Shown: positions 49,049-59,774, numbered from the stretch's first letter. The stretch: DNA of 64,000 bases from Magnetospirillum aberrantis SpK (GCF_011022235.1 NZ_JAAIYP010000038.1:1-64000), one strand, 5' to 3'. Notes: generated by a model from the sequence alone, not told the origin. Numbers and translations: made by a program.

Positions 49049-51881
49049 GGCGCAAGAACGGCTCGACGAACATTTCCTGTCGCTGAGCCGCGAGAGAGCG
49101 GGCCTCGGTTACCCTGTTTACGCGCTTGAACACGGACTTGATCCTTCCGGGATTTTGGCGCTTCGCACGGCGCTTGCCGACGCCTTGGCTCGTGACGGGG
49201 CATTGTCAAGAGCCCACTGGCTCCCATGGATCGTTGTGGCAGCCGAAATCGGCTACGACTACGATGGCGACGAGTACTGGGACTCGTTCGCGCGTGCCAT
49301 TCCCAACTGGCGTGCCTACGGGAATCGCGCGACGATTCGGACCTGGTTCGACGCCTTTGCTAAGCGTTACGGCGGGTTTCGCCCGAGCGGGCGGTGGGCG
49401 CAGCATTTTTCGATCATCGCTTGGCCGATTGCTCACGCTATCCTTCCGCGTGATCTACAAGGGCAGTTTGCGCGGCACCTCTATGACCTGCGTTACGAGT
49501 TGGCCCGCCGGTCGGGCGTGCCCATCGGAGAACTCGGTTCGATCATCCGAGCCGGCGACCCGGCCGGTTCTTCCCGCTTCCAGCATCTCCTCGATCAAAC
49601 GGAACTCACGGCGAGGCTTGTCCTTGCGCTCCGCGACGAAGACGTGCTCGACGCCGTTCCAGCTATCCACCGACCGACCCTCGCCCGGATCGTTGCCGAT
49701 TTGGAACGCCGACAGTCCGCACGCGATTGGCTGAAAGAAGCGAGGACGGTTCTCCGAGAAGCGAGGATGCGTGCGAGTGCCGCTCTGAGCCGACGAGGTG
49801 GCGGTACAGCAAGCCGGAAAGACGCGGAGCCGGAGGGGGGAAACGGAGCACGATTGGTTGCCCGGCAGTCGGCGGAGGGGGCCTGGGTGCTCGGCGTCAG
49901 CTTGCCCGACCTTGCACAAATTGTTCGGCAGGCGGGGCTTGACCCAAAAACTCTCGATCAGACCCGCTTCCGCTTGGGCGACCATACCTCGAGATGGATG
50001 CCAGGACGGGGGCTTCTGACCTTGGCAAAGACGGAGCAGCGCATCCGATCTCTCGTGCAACTGGCTTCCCAGTCCATCCTTTACTTTGAACGAGATATTC
50101 CGTGTTTGTCTGGCCTCCTGGCGGGGGCAGCGCGGATCAAAGGGAATTCGCCGTGGCTCCTGCGAATCCAGGAGGATGGTGTCGCGCGACAACTTATCGG
50201 GAACTATGTCCGCGCGGGTCAGAACTATCTCATTGTGTCTGAGATCGAACTGGCGCCAGAAATTGTTCACGTCCTCAAGCTTCAGGCTATCGCCGCTGGC
50301 GTGGAAGACGGAACGGTCTACATCTTGAGAATCCCCCGTACGCTCGGAGCCAACGAACTCAAAGCCCTCGACGCAATCAAGATCGGCCACAGGCTTTGCG
50401 CCAACATTGAACCGATGGGGCTTGTGCCCCGGTGGGATGGTGCCGCCGGGTGTTCCGTGTGGCTGACAACGGAAGAATTGCTTCTTCGACTGTCAGCCGA
50501 TCACCCCGTGCAGGAGTTTTCCGTCAGCGTCGATGGATGCCCCGTTGTCCGCATTCCCGTCGGTAATCTGCCCGAAGCGATCGTTTCGCTGGGCTGTTTG
50601 CCGGCAGGACCGCATGTGATCGAAGTCGGCGCTCTCACGAAGGGGGCACAAGGGGGCCAGCTTGAACCGGAACGCCTCGATATTGACGTGCGGACGCCTC
50701 TGCCGTGGCGGCAAGGTGTGCGTCAGCAAGCCGGCTTTCGCGCGATCCGGGAGCCGGACGATGCGTCGCTCGATAACATACTCGATGGCAAGGCGCGGCT
50801 CGCGATTGTCGGTCCCCCCGAGCGTGCCGTCGCGGTCGATGTCAAGTTGTTCAATCTCAGTGGCCAACCGACTGAACGCATCCCCCTTGGTCGTGTGGCG
50901 TCGTTAGCAGACGAACCCGCGCTCCGGCGATTACTCGCCAAACTCGCCCAGGGAACGCGTGCCGAGGAGATTCATTCAGCGCCTCGGGTCGATCTTGCCT
51001 TCGCCGTCGATGAATTGGGCGTGGATACGCTTTCCTTCTTCCATAAAGTCCGGCCCCTCCGCTGGCGATTGGAGGTCGAAGATCGGGCGTACAGCGTCCG
51101 CCTCATTGACGAGGCCGGCGCGGATCATGCCGTCACGATCAAACAGTTCAATGTCTCCCGGCCGGACGTTGGAGTTGACGTAGACTACGACCAATGCCTC
51201 GGCGGGTGCGCCGTCGCAGCGCCCGGCGCATTGTTTGTCGCCACCAGTGAGAAGAAGCCCTTTTCAGCAATCGTAAGTGTCCCGCCGCAGCGTGACCGGA
51301 TAGCTCTGACCGATTTAGACGCCGCCGTAACGGTTTCGCCCTCGCTCGACGGACCGAAACATATCCCTCGCTTGCTCGCCTTGCTTCGCCACTGGAGCCG
51401 TGCGCATCAAGTTCTCGGGCCTATCGGCATGGTGAGGAAGGCCGAAGTCTGTGCAGCCTTCGAGCAGCGCGTGGCGGCCATCGTCTGCGGCACTGATTGG
51501 GCGCGCCGGGCCTGGCAGTGCCGAGCAACTCAGATTCCATCGCTGGATCAGTTACAGCGCGAGATCGGAGCATCACCAGGGTTCGGCTCCCGGCTGAAGT
51601 CAACGGATTGGCGGCAGGCAATCGGCGACGGTTCGGCTCCAACAGCATTCGCGCACTTTGCCGAGGTCTACAGGGTTTCCAGCGATCCGGAACTATGTGC
51701 ATTGGCCTTGCAGTTGGCCTTGTCGCCGGCCACCGTCAAATTCGACACGCCCGACAAAGGCGTGCCGTCTTGGGAGCGTCTGGCCCAAGTTCCGGCACTG
51801 GCAAAAGGCGCATTCTTCGTCCGGCTTGTTGTCGGCCTCGCGATTAACACTGTCCCGACAACCGAGATGGTGTGCGCATGA
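49038..51881 (+). CDS. Large Druantia-locus protein in the druB position
   Basis: This protein of about 947 residues follows DruA with an 11-bp overlap. It has no motif I can name. The N-terminal 280 residues are helical (DEHFLSLSRERAGLGYPVY, AIPNWRAYGNRATIRTWFDAFAKRYGGF), and the remainder is a long mixed beta-rich region (from about 300) that may be several beta-sandwich domains. Alternative starts are ATG 49002 and GTG 49011. Its place and size range suggest the DruB slot of type I Druantia, but sequence identity to DruB cannot be checked here. It overlaps the next gene by four bases. Confidence 0.6.
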   Translation: MLAEAQERLDEHFLSLSRERAGLGYPVYALEHGLDPSGILALRTALADALARDGALSRAHWLPWIVVAAEIGYDYDGDEYWDSFARAIPNWRAYGNRATIRTWFDAFAKRYGGFRPSGRWAQHFSIIAWPIAHAILPRDLQGQFARHLYDLRYELARRSGVPIGELGSIIRAGDPAGSSRFQHLLDQTELTARLVLALRDEDVLDAVPAIHRPTLARIVADLERRQSARDWLKEARTVLREARMRASAALSRRGGGTASRKDAEPEGGNGARLVARQSAEGAWVLGVSLPDLAQIVRQAGLDPKTLDQTRFRLGDHTSRWMPGRGLLTLAKTEQRIRSLVQLASQSILYFERDIPCLSGLLAGAARIKGNSPWLLRIQEDGVARQLIGNYVRAGQNYLIVSEIELAPEIVHVLKLQAIAAGVEDGTVYILRIPRTLGANELKALDAIKIGHRLCANIEPMGLVPRWDGAAGCSVWLTTEELLLRLSADHPVQEFSVSVDGCPVVRIPVGNLPEAIVSLGCLPAGPHVIEVGALTKGAQGGQLEPERLDIDVRTPLPWRQGVRQQAGFRAIREPDDASLDNILDGKARLAIVGPPERAVAVDVKLFNLSGQPTERIPLGRVASLADEPALRRLLAKLAQGTRAEEIHSAPRVDLAFAVDELGVDTLSFFHKVRPLRWRLEVEDRAYSVRLIDEAGADHAVTIKQFNVSRPDVGVDVDYDQCLGGCAVAAPGALFVATSEKKPFSAIVSVPPQRDRIALTDLDAAVTVSPSLDGPKHIPRLLALLRHWSRAHQVLGPIGMVRKAEVCAAFEQRVAAIVCGTDWARRAWQCRATQIPSLDQLQREIGASPGFGSRLKSTDWRQAIGDGSAPTAFAHFAEVYRVSSDPELCALALQLALSPATVKFDTPDKGVPSWERLAQVPALAKGAFFVRLVVGLAINTVPTTEMVCA

Positions 51882-53005
51882 CTATTGCGATCCTCACTAG
51901 AGACGCAGCGCTCCGTCGTGTCGAACAGGCATTGTGGGTTTCGGCCGATAGTGTCGCCGAAGGACCTTCCATTCCCCTCATCGCACAGGCTCTCCGCCGT
52001 GCCGTGCATGTTCTAGCGCCCTGCCCAAGGCATGAACTGGAGCGCGCTGTCGTGCAATCCCTGTCGGGGCTTGCGGCGGATCATGAACAACTCGTCGCGA
52101 GTACTGACGAAACACTGGAATCCCTCATCGCCTATGGCGACATCCTTGAGATGCGGTCACCTGCCGATGATCCCTGGTCGATTAGCCCGCTCGTCGTGCG
52201 GCCAGCCCCACCGGCTTTCGTGGTTCGGAACAATGGAGATGTGATCCTTCTTGGTGTCGCGGGCGACGAAATCTCGCCGCTGCCGGGAGAATGGACCAGG
52301 CGTATCGTCTGCCGCGGCGTTCTTCGAACCCTGGTGCCAAAAGAGGGAGAGGACCTTCGCCTCTTTCTGATGGAACTGGGATTGATCGAGTTGTCTGAGA
52401 AGACTTGGCTGCATTTGCCGCCGACGGAGACGGCACAGCAGTTTGCGGCGGGTTGGATGCATAGGCTATCTGAATCTCCGCCAGTGGCAACCATCGAAGG
52501 GTTACAGGTTCTCGATACCCGGAAGTCGCCATCCTATTACACCGGCCGCTGGACAGAGCCTGACCGCATAGCGAACGGCATGCACATTGGCCGCCGACCC
52601 CAGCGTTATGGTTCCCCCCTGTGGTGCCTTGTTGATCTCTTCGACGGTGTCCCCCGCCACTTTATCGACCTTGCTTCGCGGAACAGACGCGAGCGGCCCT
52701 GTGATATCGCCTGGCGGATACAGATGGCCTTGGACGCCGCCGCAGGCGCCCCCCAACAGGTTCGCATCCGGCCATCCGATCGCGGTTCGATCCTCGATTT
52801 CTTCTCACCGCTTCCGTCCTGGGCCGAACGGAAACTGGCTATCTCAGGAGGGCGGACACCTCCCTTTCGTAGCCTCCTCGCCTATGCCGTTCCGGCATGC
52901 GGTACGGATGAAGCGCTTTCCTTTCTGGAAGATTATCTCTGGCTTACTCTCGCCGATAAGGGCAAACATGCGAGTTCGAATGCCGGCAATTGCACCTATC
53001 TCTAG
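51878..53005 (+). CDS. Druantia-locus protein in the druC position
   Basis: This 375-residue soluble protein starts as ATGA on the stop of the preceding gene. It has no recognised domain. Helical N-terminal repeats (residues 1-90) are followed by mixed alpha/beta segments (FVVRNNGDVILLGVAGDE, LWCLVDLFDGVPRHFIDLASR). The coupling and order indicate an essential part of the same defence complex. Assignment to DruC is by position only. Confidence 0.6.
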   Translation: MTIAILTRDAALRRVEQALWVSADSVAEGPSIPLIAQALRRAVHVLAPCPRHELERAVVQSLSGLAADHEQLVASTDETLESLIAYGDILEMRSPADDPWSISPLVVRPAPPAFVVRNNGDVILLGVAGDEISPLPGEWTRRIVCRGVLRTLVPKEGEDLRLFLMELGLIELSEKTWLHLPPTETAQQFAAGWMHRLSESPPVATIEGLQVLDTRKSPSYYTGRWTEPDRIANGMHIGRRPQRYGSPLWCLVDLFDGVPRHFIDLASRNRRERPCDIAWRIQMALDAAAGAPQQVRIRPSDRGSILDFFSPLPSWAERKLAISGGRTPPFRSLLAYAVPACGTDEALSFLEDYLWLTLADKGKHASSNAGNCTYL

Positions 53006-53064
53006 CTTGTCAGTACTGGTGAGCTCAGTGCACGTCGCTGCGACGCCAGTGAAAGGATATTAAA

Positions 53065-54207
53065 ATGCATCTCTGCCTCTCATCATCCTCTCGTGAAGGA
53101 TACAGCCGCGACGTCGTTGATACGTTGGCTGCACCCATAGGCTCAGAGATACAGTTCCGCTATGATAGCAAATGGATATCGCCAGATATTCTCGGCAAAC
53201 CCGCGAATGAGTGTGATGCAATACTCAGTTTTATCGAGCTGCGGGGCAAGCCTGGCAAGCCATTTATCATGCCGCTGCGGGTGGCCAAAATTTTTGCCGT
53301 CGAGCGCATGGGGACAACGGCAGTTGTTATGTTTCGTCTCGGCGGCTACCCAGTGCCTTCTGATATAAAAGAATTTTCCGATAAATTGCACGCTACGCAC
53401 CGTGATATCCATAAATACCAGGATGCCACAAAGCCGAGTGGATATTTGTGGTTAGAACTTGGCGATGAGATCGCCTGCCCACCCATTAATCCAGGTGGGC
53501 CCGAATTTGCCTGGGAAAGCATCGTAAATAATTTTGTCAACGCCATCAAATACCCAGATAATTACTCGCACGAAATTCACGATAAATCGGCCCTGAATAT
53601 GTCGCCTTACGCCGACGCATCCCCATTCTACATGTTCCATTCAGTTATCGACAGGAATTCAGGTCAGCCTGCCGCCAAAAAAATCGATGGCGACAGAAGT
53701 GTATTCTCTGTCCGTCCGGGTGAAGAATACACAGTAAACATATACCACAAACATCCCAGCAAGGACTTCCCAGGCGTCAAGCTCAGGATCACACCAGAGG
53801 ACTCCGGCTCCAGCATCATTGGCGCTAAAGAACACCCATTTAACACTAGATACGATATGAAAAAATTCAACGTGGCAGTTCCAAGAACAATCTCTGGCTC
53901 GACCTCATCGTTATTGGTGTCTCGTATATTTGAAGAAAAATCCGGAAAGCAACTGCAAATTGACGATTATAGAATATATCTAGAGGCAAGGCCATCGTTT
54001 GCGCTTCTGGCTTTGTATTGTGCGTTGATAGGCGCCCTATTTTTGTTGGCGCAAATTCCGATTCTTTTCAAGGCCACGGGAACAGTTGAGTGGTGGGCGG
54101 TTTGCCTTATTGGCGTCGCTGGTATTCTCTTGGGATTCGTCACATGGGCTAAAGACAATATTATTGGAATAACAAATTATATAAAATACAGGTTTCCAAA
54201 TCTATAG
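53065..54207 (+). CDS. Two-pass membrane protein within the Druantia locus (druD position)
   Basis: The 380-residue protein has a soluble N-terminal part of about 310 residues, probably beta-rich, and two C-terminal transmembrane helices (about 312-332 and 341-360; FALLALYCALIGALFLLAQI, WWAVCLIGVAGILLGFVTW). Its coding sequence is clearly more AT-rich than the flanking genes, with codons such as ATA and AAA that are rare elsewhere in the window. This suggests separate acquisition. It lies between the druC-position gene and the DruE-like helicase gene, where DruD would be. A membrane effector or anchor role is an inference. Confidence 0.6.
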   Translation: MHLCLSSSSREGYSRDVVDTLAAPIGSEIQFRYDSKWISPDILGKPANECDAILSFIELRGKPGKPFIMPLRVAKIFAVERMGTTAVVMFRLGGYPVPSDIKEFSDKLHATHRDIHKYQDATKPSGYLWLELGDEIACPPINPGGPEFAWESIVNNFVNAIKYPDNYSHEIHDKSALNMSPYADASPFYMFHSVIDRNSGQPAAKKIDGDRSVFSVRPGEEYTVNIYHKHPSKDFPGVKLRITPEDSGSSIIGAKEHPFNTRYDMKKFNVAVPRTISGSTSSLLVSRIFEEKSGKQLQIDDYRIYLEARPSFALLALYCALIGALFLLAQIPILFKATGTVEWWAVCLIGVAGILLGFVTWAKDNIIGITNYIKYRFPNL

Positions 54208-54239
54208 GCGCATGAACATCCTCTACATGGAGAGAGGCC

Positions 54240-57200
54240 GTGACGGGGACGATTCAAGAGACAATCGACGAACTCCGCCAAACCCTGACGGATTATATCG
54301 AGGCGACCTATCATATCGGTCACCCTCTTCTCGTCGAACAGCGGAAACGGCTTCTCGCCGAATCCGGCGGCATTTTTCAAATTCCCTATCTTGAATCGAC
54401 GCCGCGCTACGTCGCGGGAGAAACTTATCAAACCATGGCTGGGTTGCCTGACGCGGTAAAGGAAGCTTTCGCCCGTCTGTCCGACCCAACGAAGGGTAAG
54501 CCTCCCATCTTCAATCCGCCCTACCTGCACCAGGCCGAGGCGATCCGCCAATCGCTCGGAAACAATAAGAACCTGATGATTATGACGGGCACGGGCTCGG
54601 GAAAGACCGAGTCGTTCTTGTTGCCGATCCTCGGAAAGCTCGCGATCGAAGCTCGGGACCATGCGGAACAGTTCCGATCCCTTCATGCCGTCAGGGCGAT
54701 TGTCCTCTACCCCATGAACGCGCTCGTCAACGACCAGTTGGGCCGCCTCCGCTTGCTTTTCGGCCACCCTGCTGTTGTGTCGATGTTCGAGGAATGGTGC
54801 GGTCGTCCTGCTCGTTTTGCCCGCTACACCAGCCGCACCCCTTACGCTGGCGTTCGGTCGCCGGCCAAAGACCGTAACCGCCTTCAGTCGATCGAGGATT
54901 TCTTTGTCGCGATCGAAGACGGAGCACGCCGCCATCGAGAGGGGCATCAGCAAATCGCCGAAGAGGACGAAAAAGCATTTGGACTACAGGAAAAACTCGC
55001 CAAACGAGGCAAGTGGCCAGCAAAGCCCAGTATCTCGGACTGGTACGGAGCGCCTCACGCGCATTGGCGCGATCGGAACGGCCATTACCAGCGCGCAATT
55101 GCCGGCGCTCACGACTCGGAGCTTCTGACCCGCCATGAGGTGCAGGAGTTCCCGCCGGACCTTCTGATTACGAACTATTCGATGCTCGAATATATGATGA
55201 TGCGTCCCATCGAGCGTTCGATCTTCGACAAGACGCGTGCATGGCTTAACGCCTGCCCGAACGAAAAGATCATGATCGTCCTCGACGAGGCGCACCTTTA
55301 TCGGGGCGCCCAGGGCGCCGAGGTCGGGCTGCTATTGCGGCGTCTGCGGGAAAGGCTTGGAATCTATCAAGACCGCTTTCAGGTCATTTGCGCATCGGCG
55401 AGCTTCAGTGAAGAAGGTCGCGCCAGTGCCGGGAATTTCGGAGCACAATTGGCGGGTGTCCCCCCTGAGACATTCGTTCCCGTCACGGGCACCCTGGCGA
55501 CAAGGACTCCTGAAGGCCAAGGATCGGCCGCCGATGCCAATGCCTTGGCCGCCGTCGATTTGTCCAAGTTTTATGCTGATACCCTTGCCGACCAGGCCGA
55601 GGGAGCGAGGCCATTCCTCAATTATCGAGAGGTCGAGGCCAATCAGGATCTGGGAGCCGCTCTTGTGGCTGCTCTCCAAGGTTTTCCGCCCTTCAATCTC
55701 CTCGTCAACGAAACCATGAAATCCGCTGTTCCCCTCAAAGAACTTGGAACGAAGCTCTTTCCGAGGATTCCCGAGGATCGCGCCAATGACGCGCTCACCA
55801 AATTGCTGGCTCTTGGAAGCCGGGCGCGGAAAAAGGCCGACGAGCCGAGCCTGTTGCCGTGCCGCATTCATTCGTTCTTTCGCGGCTTGCCTGGGCTCTG
55901 GGTGTGCATGGACCCCGATTGCACCGAACTTTCCCCGGAGGAAAGGGGCGGACCAGCGGGCAAGCTCTACGGTCAGCCCCGTGAACGATGCGGCTGCGGC
56001 GCTCCCGTACTTGAGTATTTCACATGTCGGTACTGCGGCACATCATACGCCCGCGCCTACACGAACGACGTTGCCCACTCGACACTCCTCTGGGCTGAAC
56101 CGGGTCATGTCCTCCGAACGGATGCCGGGGTTTTTGAGGCGTGCCAACCGATTGACCTTCTTCTGGAGGAACCGACCAATCCGGCGCAGGGGCTGCCATC
56201 AGATTATGATCTGAGCACCGGCATGCTCAATCCGGCAAACCTTAGCGAGCGCCGTCGCACGGTATTCCTGCGGCCAGACATCGGGGGGCTTGCTCCGGCG
56301 GAAGACCAAGGCCATGCCAGCGCTCATCCCGGAACTTTTGTTCCCTGCGGTTGTTGCGGTAGGCAATACCTTTTCGGCCAGTCAAGCGTGCAGGATCACC
56401 AGACGAAGGGCGATCAGCCGTTTCAATCCTTGCTTGGAACGCAAATCCGCGTGCAGCCGCCAGGTCCGCAACCCGCAACAGAGTTTGCCCCGCTCAGAGG
56501 GCGAAAGGTGCTGGTCTTCTCGGACTCGCGACAGGTCGCCGCGCGCCTTGCGCCGACTTTGCAGAACTATTCGTTGCGTGACACTGTTCGCGCTTTGCTA
56601 CCGGTCGGATTTCAAATTCTGTGCCGCGATCCGCAAATTGGCGGCGAGGTCGTTCTTGATAATGCATTTCTGGCGGTCATCGTTGCCGCGCATAGGTTCG
56701 GGGTCCGTGTTCGTCCGGAATTGGGGCAAGGAGAAGTTATGCCCCGCATTGAGAGCGTCCCTATGGGGCAGGTTCCAACGGGCGGCGAACTGCTCCGACT
56801 CTTTAATGCGTCCTGTCCCGTTAATCTCATGGGCGCAGTCTGGAATGTTTTGACGGACAATAATCTTGGGTTGGAGCCATTGGCTGTGGCGTCAGTCCGG
56901 GAGAGTTCCCGTTTTACCCAGCGACTCTTAAATCTTCCAGACTTACCAGGTGTGGCCGAAACTCATGCATCGAAACTCGCGGTCGTACGGACTTGGTTCC
57001 GATGCTGGCTCCGTGGTCCGGGCATTTGGTTTAGCAAGATGCCGGGCAACTGGTGGTCAACGAAAATCACCCAGCATCGCGGTTCATTTAAGGACATGGA
57101 TTGCGTCCTTGTCACTAAACAGGCCAAGCAGACTTTTGCAAAACTTTGGCTACCCCGTCTTATGGGCGATTTCACGGAGACGGTTGACGGCGGTACACGC

Positions 57201-59774
57201 CTCCTTGCGGCGAATCTTTTGCTGGAAATAGGTGGCGTATGGCGGCGTTGCCCCAAGTGCAAATCTGTTCATCGGCCGATCAGTGGTCTCGACATTTGTA
57301 TCGACTGCCTCGCGCCGGGCGTTGAAGACTTCGATCCGGCGACCGATGCGGTGTTCGTGGCACGGCGCGGCTTCTATCGTGATCCCGTGATTCACGCCCT
57401 TACCAGCGACAACCCGGCGATTATGTCTTTGATTGCTGCCGAGCATACGGCGCAGTTGAACGCCGCCCAACCAGAGGACGCCTTCTCGCAAGCGGAAAAC
57501 CATGAAATCCGCTTCCAGGACATCGACATCGCTTGGCGCGATACCGATCCGCGCGAGCCGGCGATCGATGTTCTGTCGAGCACGACCACGATGGAAGTCG
57601 GCATCGACATTGGCGAACTTTCCGGCGTCGCACTCCGCAATATGCCGCCGGGACGCGCGAACTACCAGCAGCGGGCCGGTCGGGCCGGCCGACGCGGCAC
57701 CGCAGTTGCTACCGTTGTCGCCTTTGGCAGCGCCGACAGCCACGACGATCACTATTTCACGGAGCCGGACGAAATGATCCGGGGGCCGGTCACCGATCCC
57801 CGCCTCACGCTCGAAAATGCCGACATCGCCCGCCGACATCTTCGTGCCTATCTGTTGCAGCGGTATCACGAAGCGCGCATCCCAGATATCGACCCGCAGG
57901 CCGACCCGAACCTGTTCTCCGTTCTTGGGCGCGTGTGCGATTTCCGTGCGGGAACCGGTGTGCTGAACCGCCAGGACTTCATTGATTGGCTTGCCGCCAG
58001 TCGCGATGATCTTAAAAGTGCCGCCGATCGGTGGCTTCCCTCGGAACTATCTCCAGATGATCGCGCGCGACTTATTGCCGAAATGGCCCAGGACGTTGTC
58101 AAGGCCGTGGATGATGCCATCGGTTTTGTCGGCGCCGAAGCAGGGCCGGACCAAGGCCCAATCGCCACAGCCAAGCTGACGGAAGGCGGCGATCGGCAAG
58201 ACGGTGAGGGTGAAAGCGACACCGGGGATGAAGATGTCGATTTCGTCGATCCCGCTGCCGACAAACTACTAGATCGGCTCCTGTATTGGGGCGTTCTCCC
58301 TCGGTATGCCTTTCCAACAGACGTAGCGCCCTTTTACGTTTTCAATCGGGCCCTTTCGACGCCCTATCGGCCCAAGATGGAATTCGCGCCCTCGCAGGGG
58401 CTCAATGTGGCGCTTTCCCAATACGCCCCGAACAAGCAAATATGGATCAAGGGAAAGCAGTATACGTCAAAAGCCATTTACTCGCCGTACCGTAGCGAGC
58501 GGAGAGACGCATGGGGGAAAAGGCGCCTTTACTTTGAATGCAGTCGCTGCGGTCACGCGAAAACAGAAGATTACGCCGAAGGCCGCCGGAATGCCGTCGT
58601 CGAATGCGAGGCATGCAAAACACCCAGCAGCTTTGGTCCCGCAAAACCTTGGTTCAGGCCCCCCGGGTTCGCCCATCCCATCGACCGCGATCCCGTCTCG
58701 ACTCCCGATGCGCCGAATGAGACCGCTTACGCGACACGAGCCAAGTTGGTTATGCCGACGCCTGCCCCCGATAGCGGATGGACGTCTGTCGGGAGTCGCG
58801 TGCGCGGCTTTCCAACCCGTAAGCATCTCCTGGTCTCGAACTCGGGACCTGATGGAGAGGGCTACCACTATTGCGTTGCTTGCGGACGGATTGAGTCGGT
58901 CATCGACCCGGAAGTCAATTTATATCAACCTCATGCCCGTCCATTTCCGAGCGATGAGCCGGAGCAGTGCCCTGGCCGCACGACAAGAGGTGTTGTGCTG
59001 GGCACGGATTTCCTAACGGATATTGCCCTATTTTCCCTTCCTTTTGACGCCCCATTCCGTCTTCGGCCCGGTAATGACGAAACGACGGCGGCCCTTCGCA
59101 CCGTGTGCGAAGCGGTCGCTGCGGCAGCCTGTCGACTTCTCGAAATCGAACCAGGTGAAATCCTCGCCGAGTACCGGCCAGCTCTCACCGAAGCGGGCGC
59201 TACCGGTCTCGAAGCTGAAATCTTCATCTATGACACGCTGGCAGGCGGTGCCGGCTTTGCGCCCCAACTTGTCGGACGTGGGGAGGCATTATTCGAGGAG
59301 GCCCTTCGCATTCTGACCGATTGCCCCGCCTCTTGCGACGCATCCTGCTATCGCTGCTTGAGAAGCTTCCGGAACAAGCTTGAACATCGCTTGCTTGACC
59401 GCCACCTCGGGGAGCAATTGCTCCGGCACACCCTGTACGGTGGCTATCCTGCCTATCCGGCTGATCGCGTCGTGGCCTCGCTCGACATCCTGTTCGATGA
59501 CCTTAACCGTCAGTTCTCGGCGACCTTTGAGTTTAGCCGGAATGTAGTGCGGCCCGTTGAAGGGCGTTCGGTCACAATCCCGATCCTGGCCACGCGGAAA
59601 TTATCTGGACAAGAAACCTGGGTTACCTTGAGTTCGCCAATAGCACCTGCTGTCCCAGTGCAGGACGATTTGCGTCTTATGGGCAACGCACTGTCCATCA
59701 TTCCCATTGATGACCTTCTCATTCGTCGTCACCTGCCGGAGGCCATACAGATGGTTATGCGGAATGTACAATAA
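54240..59774 (+). CDS. druE: Druantia protein DruE-like giant DEAH-box helicase with DUF1998
   Basis: The 1844-residue protein has a superfamily 2 helicase core: motif I GTGSGKT (about 117-123), motif II DEAH (349-352) and motif VI QQRAGRAGRRG near 1142-1152. Between the two RecA lobes lies a long insert with Cys-rich zinc sites (CGCGAPVLEYFTCRYCG near 583 and CPKCKSVH...CIDC near 1004). The C-terminus is the DUF1998 domain (from about 1580; YDTLAGGAGFAPQ and the Cys cluster CPASCDASCYRC near 1695). This matches DruE, the shared component of all Druantia types. The GTG at 54240 has GGAGAGAGG upstream; no better start is visible. Confidence 0.88.
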   Translation: MTGTIQETIDELRQTLTDYIEATYHIGHPLLVEQRKRLLAESGGIFQIPYLESTPRYVAGETYQTMAGLPDAVKEAFARLSDPTKGKPPIFNPPYLHQAEAIRQSLGNNKNLMIMTGTGSGKTESFLLPILGKLAIEARDHAEQFRSLHAVRAIVLYPMNALVNDQLGRLRLLFGHPAVVSMFEEWCGRPARFARYTSRTPYAGVRSPAKDRNRLQSIEDFFVAIEDGARRHREGHQQIAEEDEKAFGLQEKLAKRGKWPAKPSISDWYGAPHAHWRDRNGHYQRAIAGAHDSELLTRHEVQEFPPDLLITNYSMLEYMMMRPIERSIFDKTRAWLNACPNEKIMIVLDEAHLYRGAQGAEVGLLLRRLRERLGIYQDRFQVICASASFSEEGRASAGNFGAQLAGVPPETFVPVTGTLATRTPEGQGSAADANALAAVDLSKFYADTLADQAEGARPFLNYREVEANQDLGAALVAALQGFPPFNLLVNETMKSAVPLKELGTKLFPRIPEDRANDALTKLLALGSRARKKADEPSLLPCRIHSFFRGLPGLWVCMDPDCTELSPEERGGPAGKLYGQPRERCGCGAPVLEYFTCRYCGTSYARAYTNDVAHSTLLWAEPGHVLRTDAGVFEACQPIDLLLEEPTNPAQGLPSDYDLSTGMLNPANLSERRRTVFLRPDIGGLAPAEDQGHASAHPGTFVPCGCCGRQYLFGQSSVQDHQTKGDQPFQSLLGTQIRVQPPGPQPATEFAPLRGRKVLVFSDSRQVAARLAPTLQNYSLRDTVRALLPVGFQILCRDPQIGGEVVLDNAFLAVIVAAHRFGVRVRPELGQGEVMPRIESVPMGQVPTGGELLRLFNASCPVNLMGAVWNVLTDNNLGLEPLAVASVRESSRFTQRLLNLPDLPGVAETHASKLAVVRTWFRCWLRGPGIWFSKMPGNWWSTKITQHRGSFKDMDCVLVTKQAKQTFAKLWLPRLMGDFTETVDGGTRLLAANLLLEIGGVWRRCPKCKSVHRPISGLDICIDCLAPGVEDFDPATDAVFVARRGFYRDPVIHALTSDNPAIMSLIAAEHTAQLNAAQPEDAFSQAENHEIRFQDIDIAWRDTDPREPAIDVLSSTTTMEVGIDIGELSGVALRNMPPGRANYQQRAGRAGRRGTAVATVVAFGSADSHDDHYFTEPDEMIRGPVTDPRLTLENADIARRHLRAYLLQRYHEARIPDIDPQADPNLFSVLGRVCDFRAGTGVLNRQDFIDWLAASRDDLKSAADRWLPSELSPDDRARLIAEMAQDVVKAVDDAIGFVGAEAGPDQGPIATAKLTEGGDRQDGEGESDTGDEDVDFVDPAADKLLDRLLYWGVLPRYAFPTDVAPFYVFNRALSTPYRPKMEFAPSQGLNVALSQYAPNKQIWIKGKQYTSKAIYSPYRSERRDAWGKRRLYFECSRCGHAKTEDYAEGRRNAVVECEACKTPSSFGPAKPWFRPPGFAHPIDRDPVSTPDAPNETAYATRAKLVMPTPAPDSGWTSVGSRVRGFPTRKHLLVSNSGPDGEGYHYCVACGRIESVIDPEVNLYQPHARPFPSDEPEQCPGRTTRGVVLGTDFLTDIALFSLPFDAPFRLRPGNDETTAALRTVCEAVAAAACRLLEIEPGEILAEYRPALTEAGATGLEAEIFIYDTLAGGAGFAPQLVGRGEALFEEALRILTDCPASCDASCYRCLRSFRNKLEHRLLDRHLGEQLLRHTLYGGYPAYPADRVVASLDILFDDLNRQFSATFEFSRNVVRPVEGRSVTIPILATRKLSGQETWVTLSSPIAPAVPVQDDLRLMGNALSIIPIDDLLIRRHLPEAIQMVMRNVQ

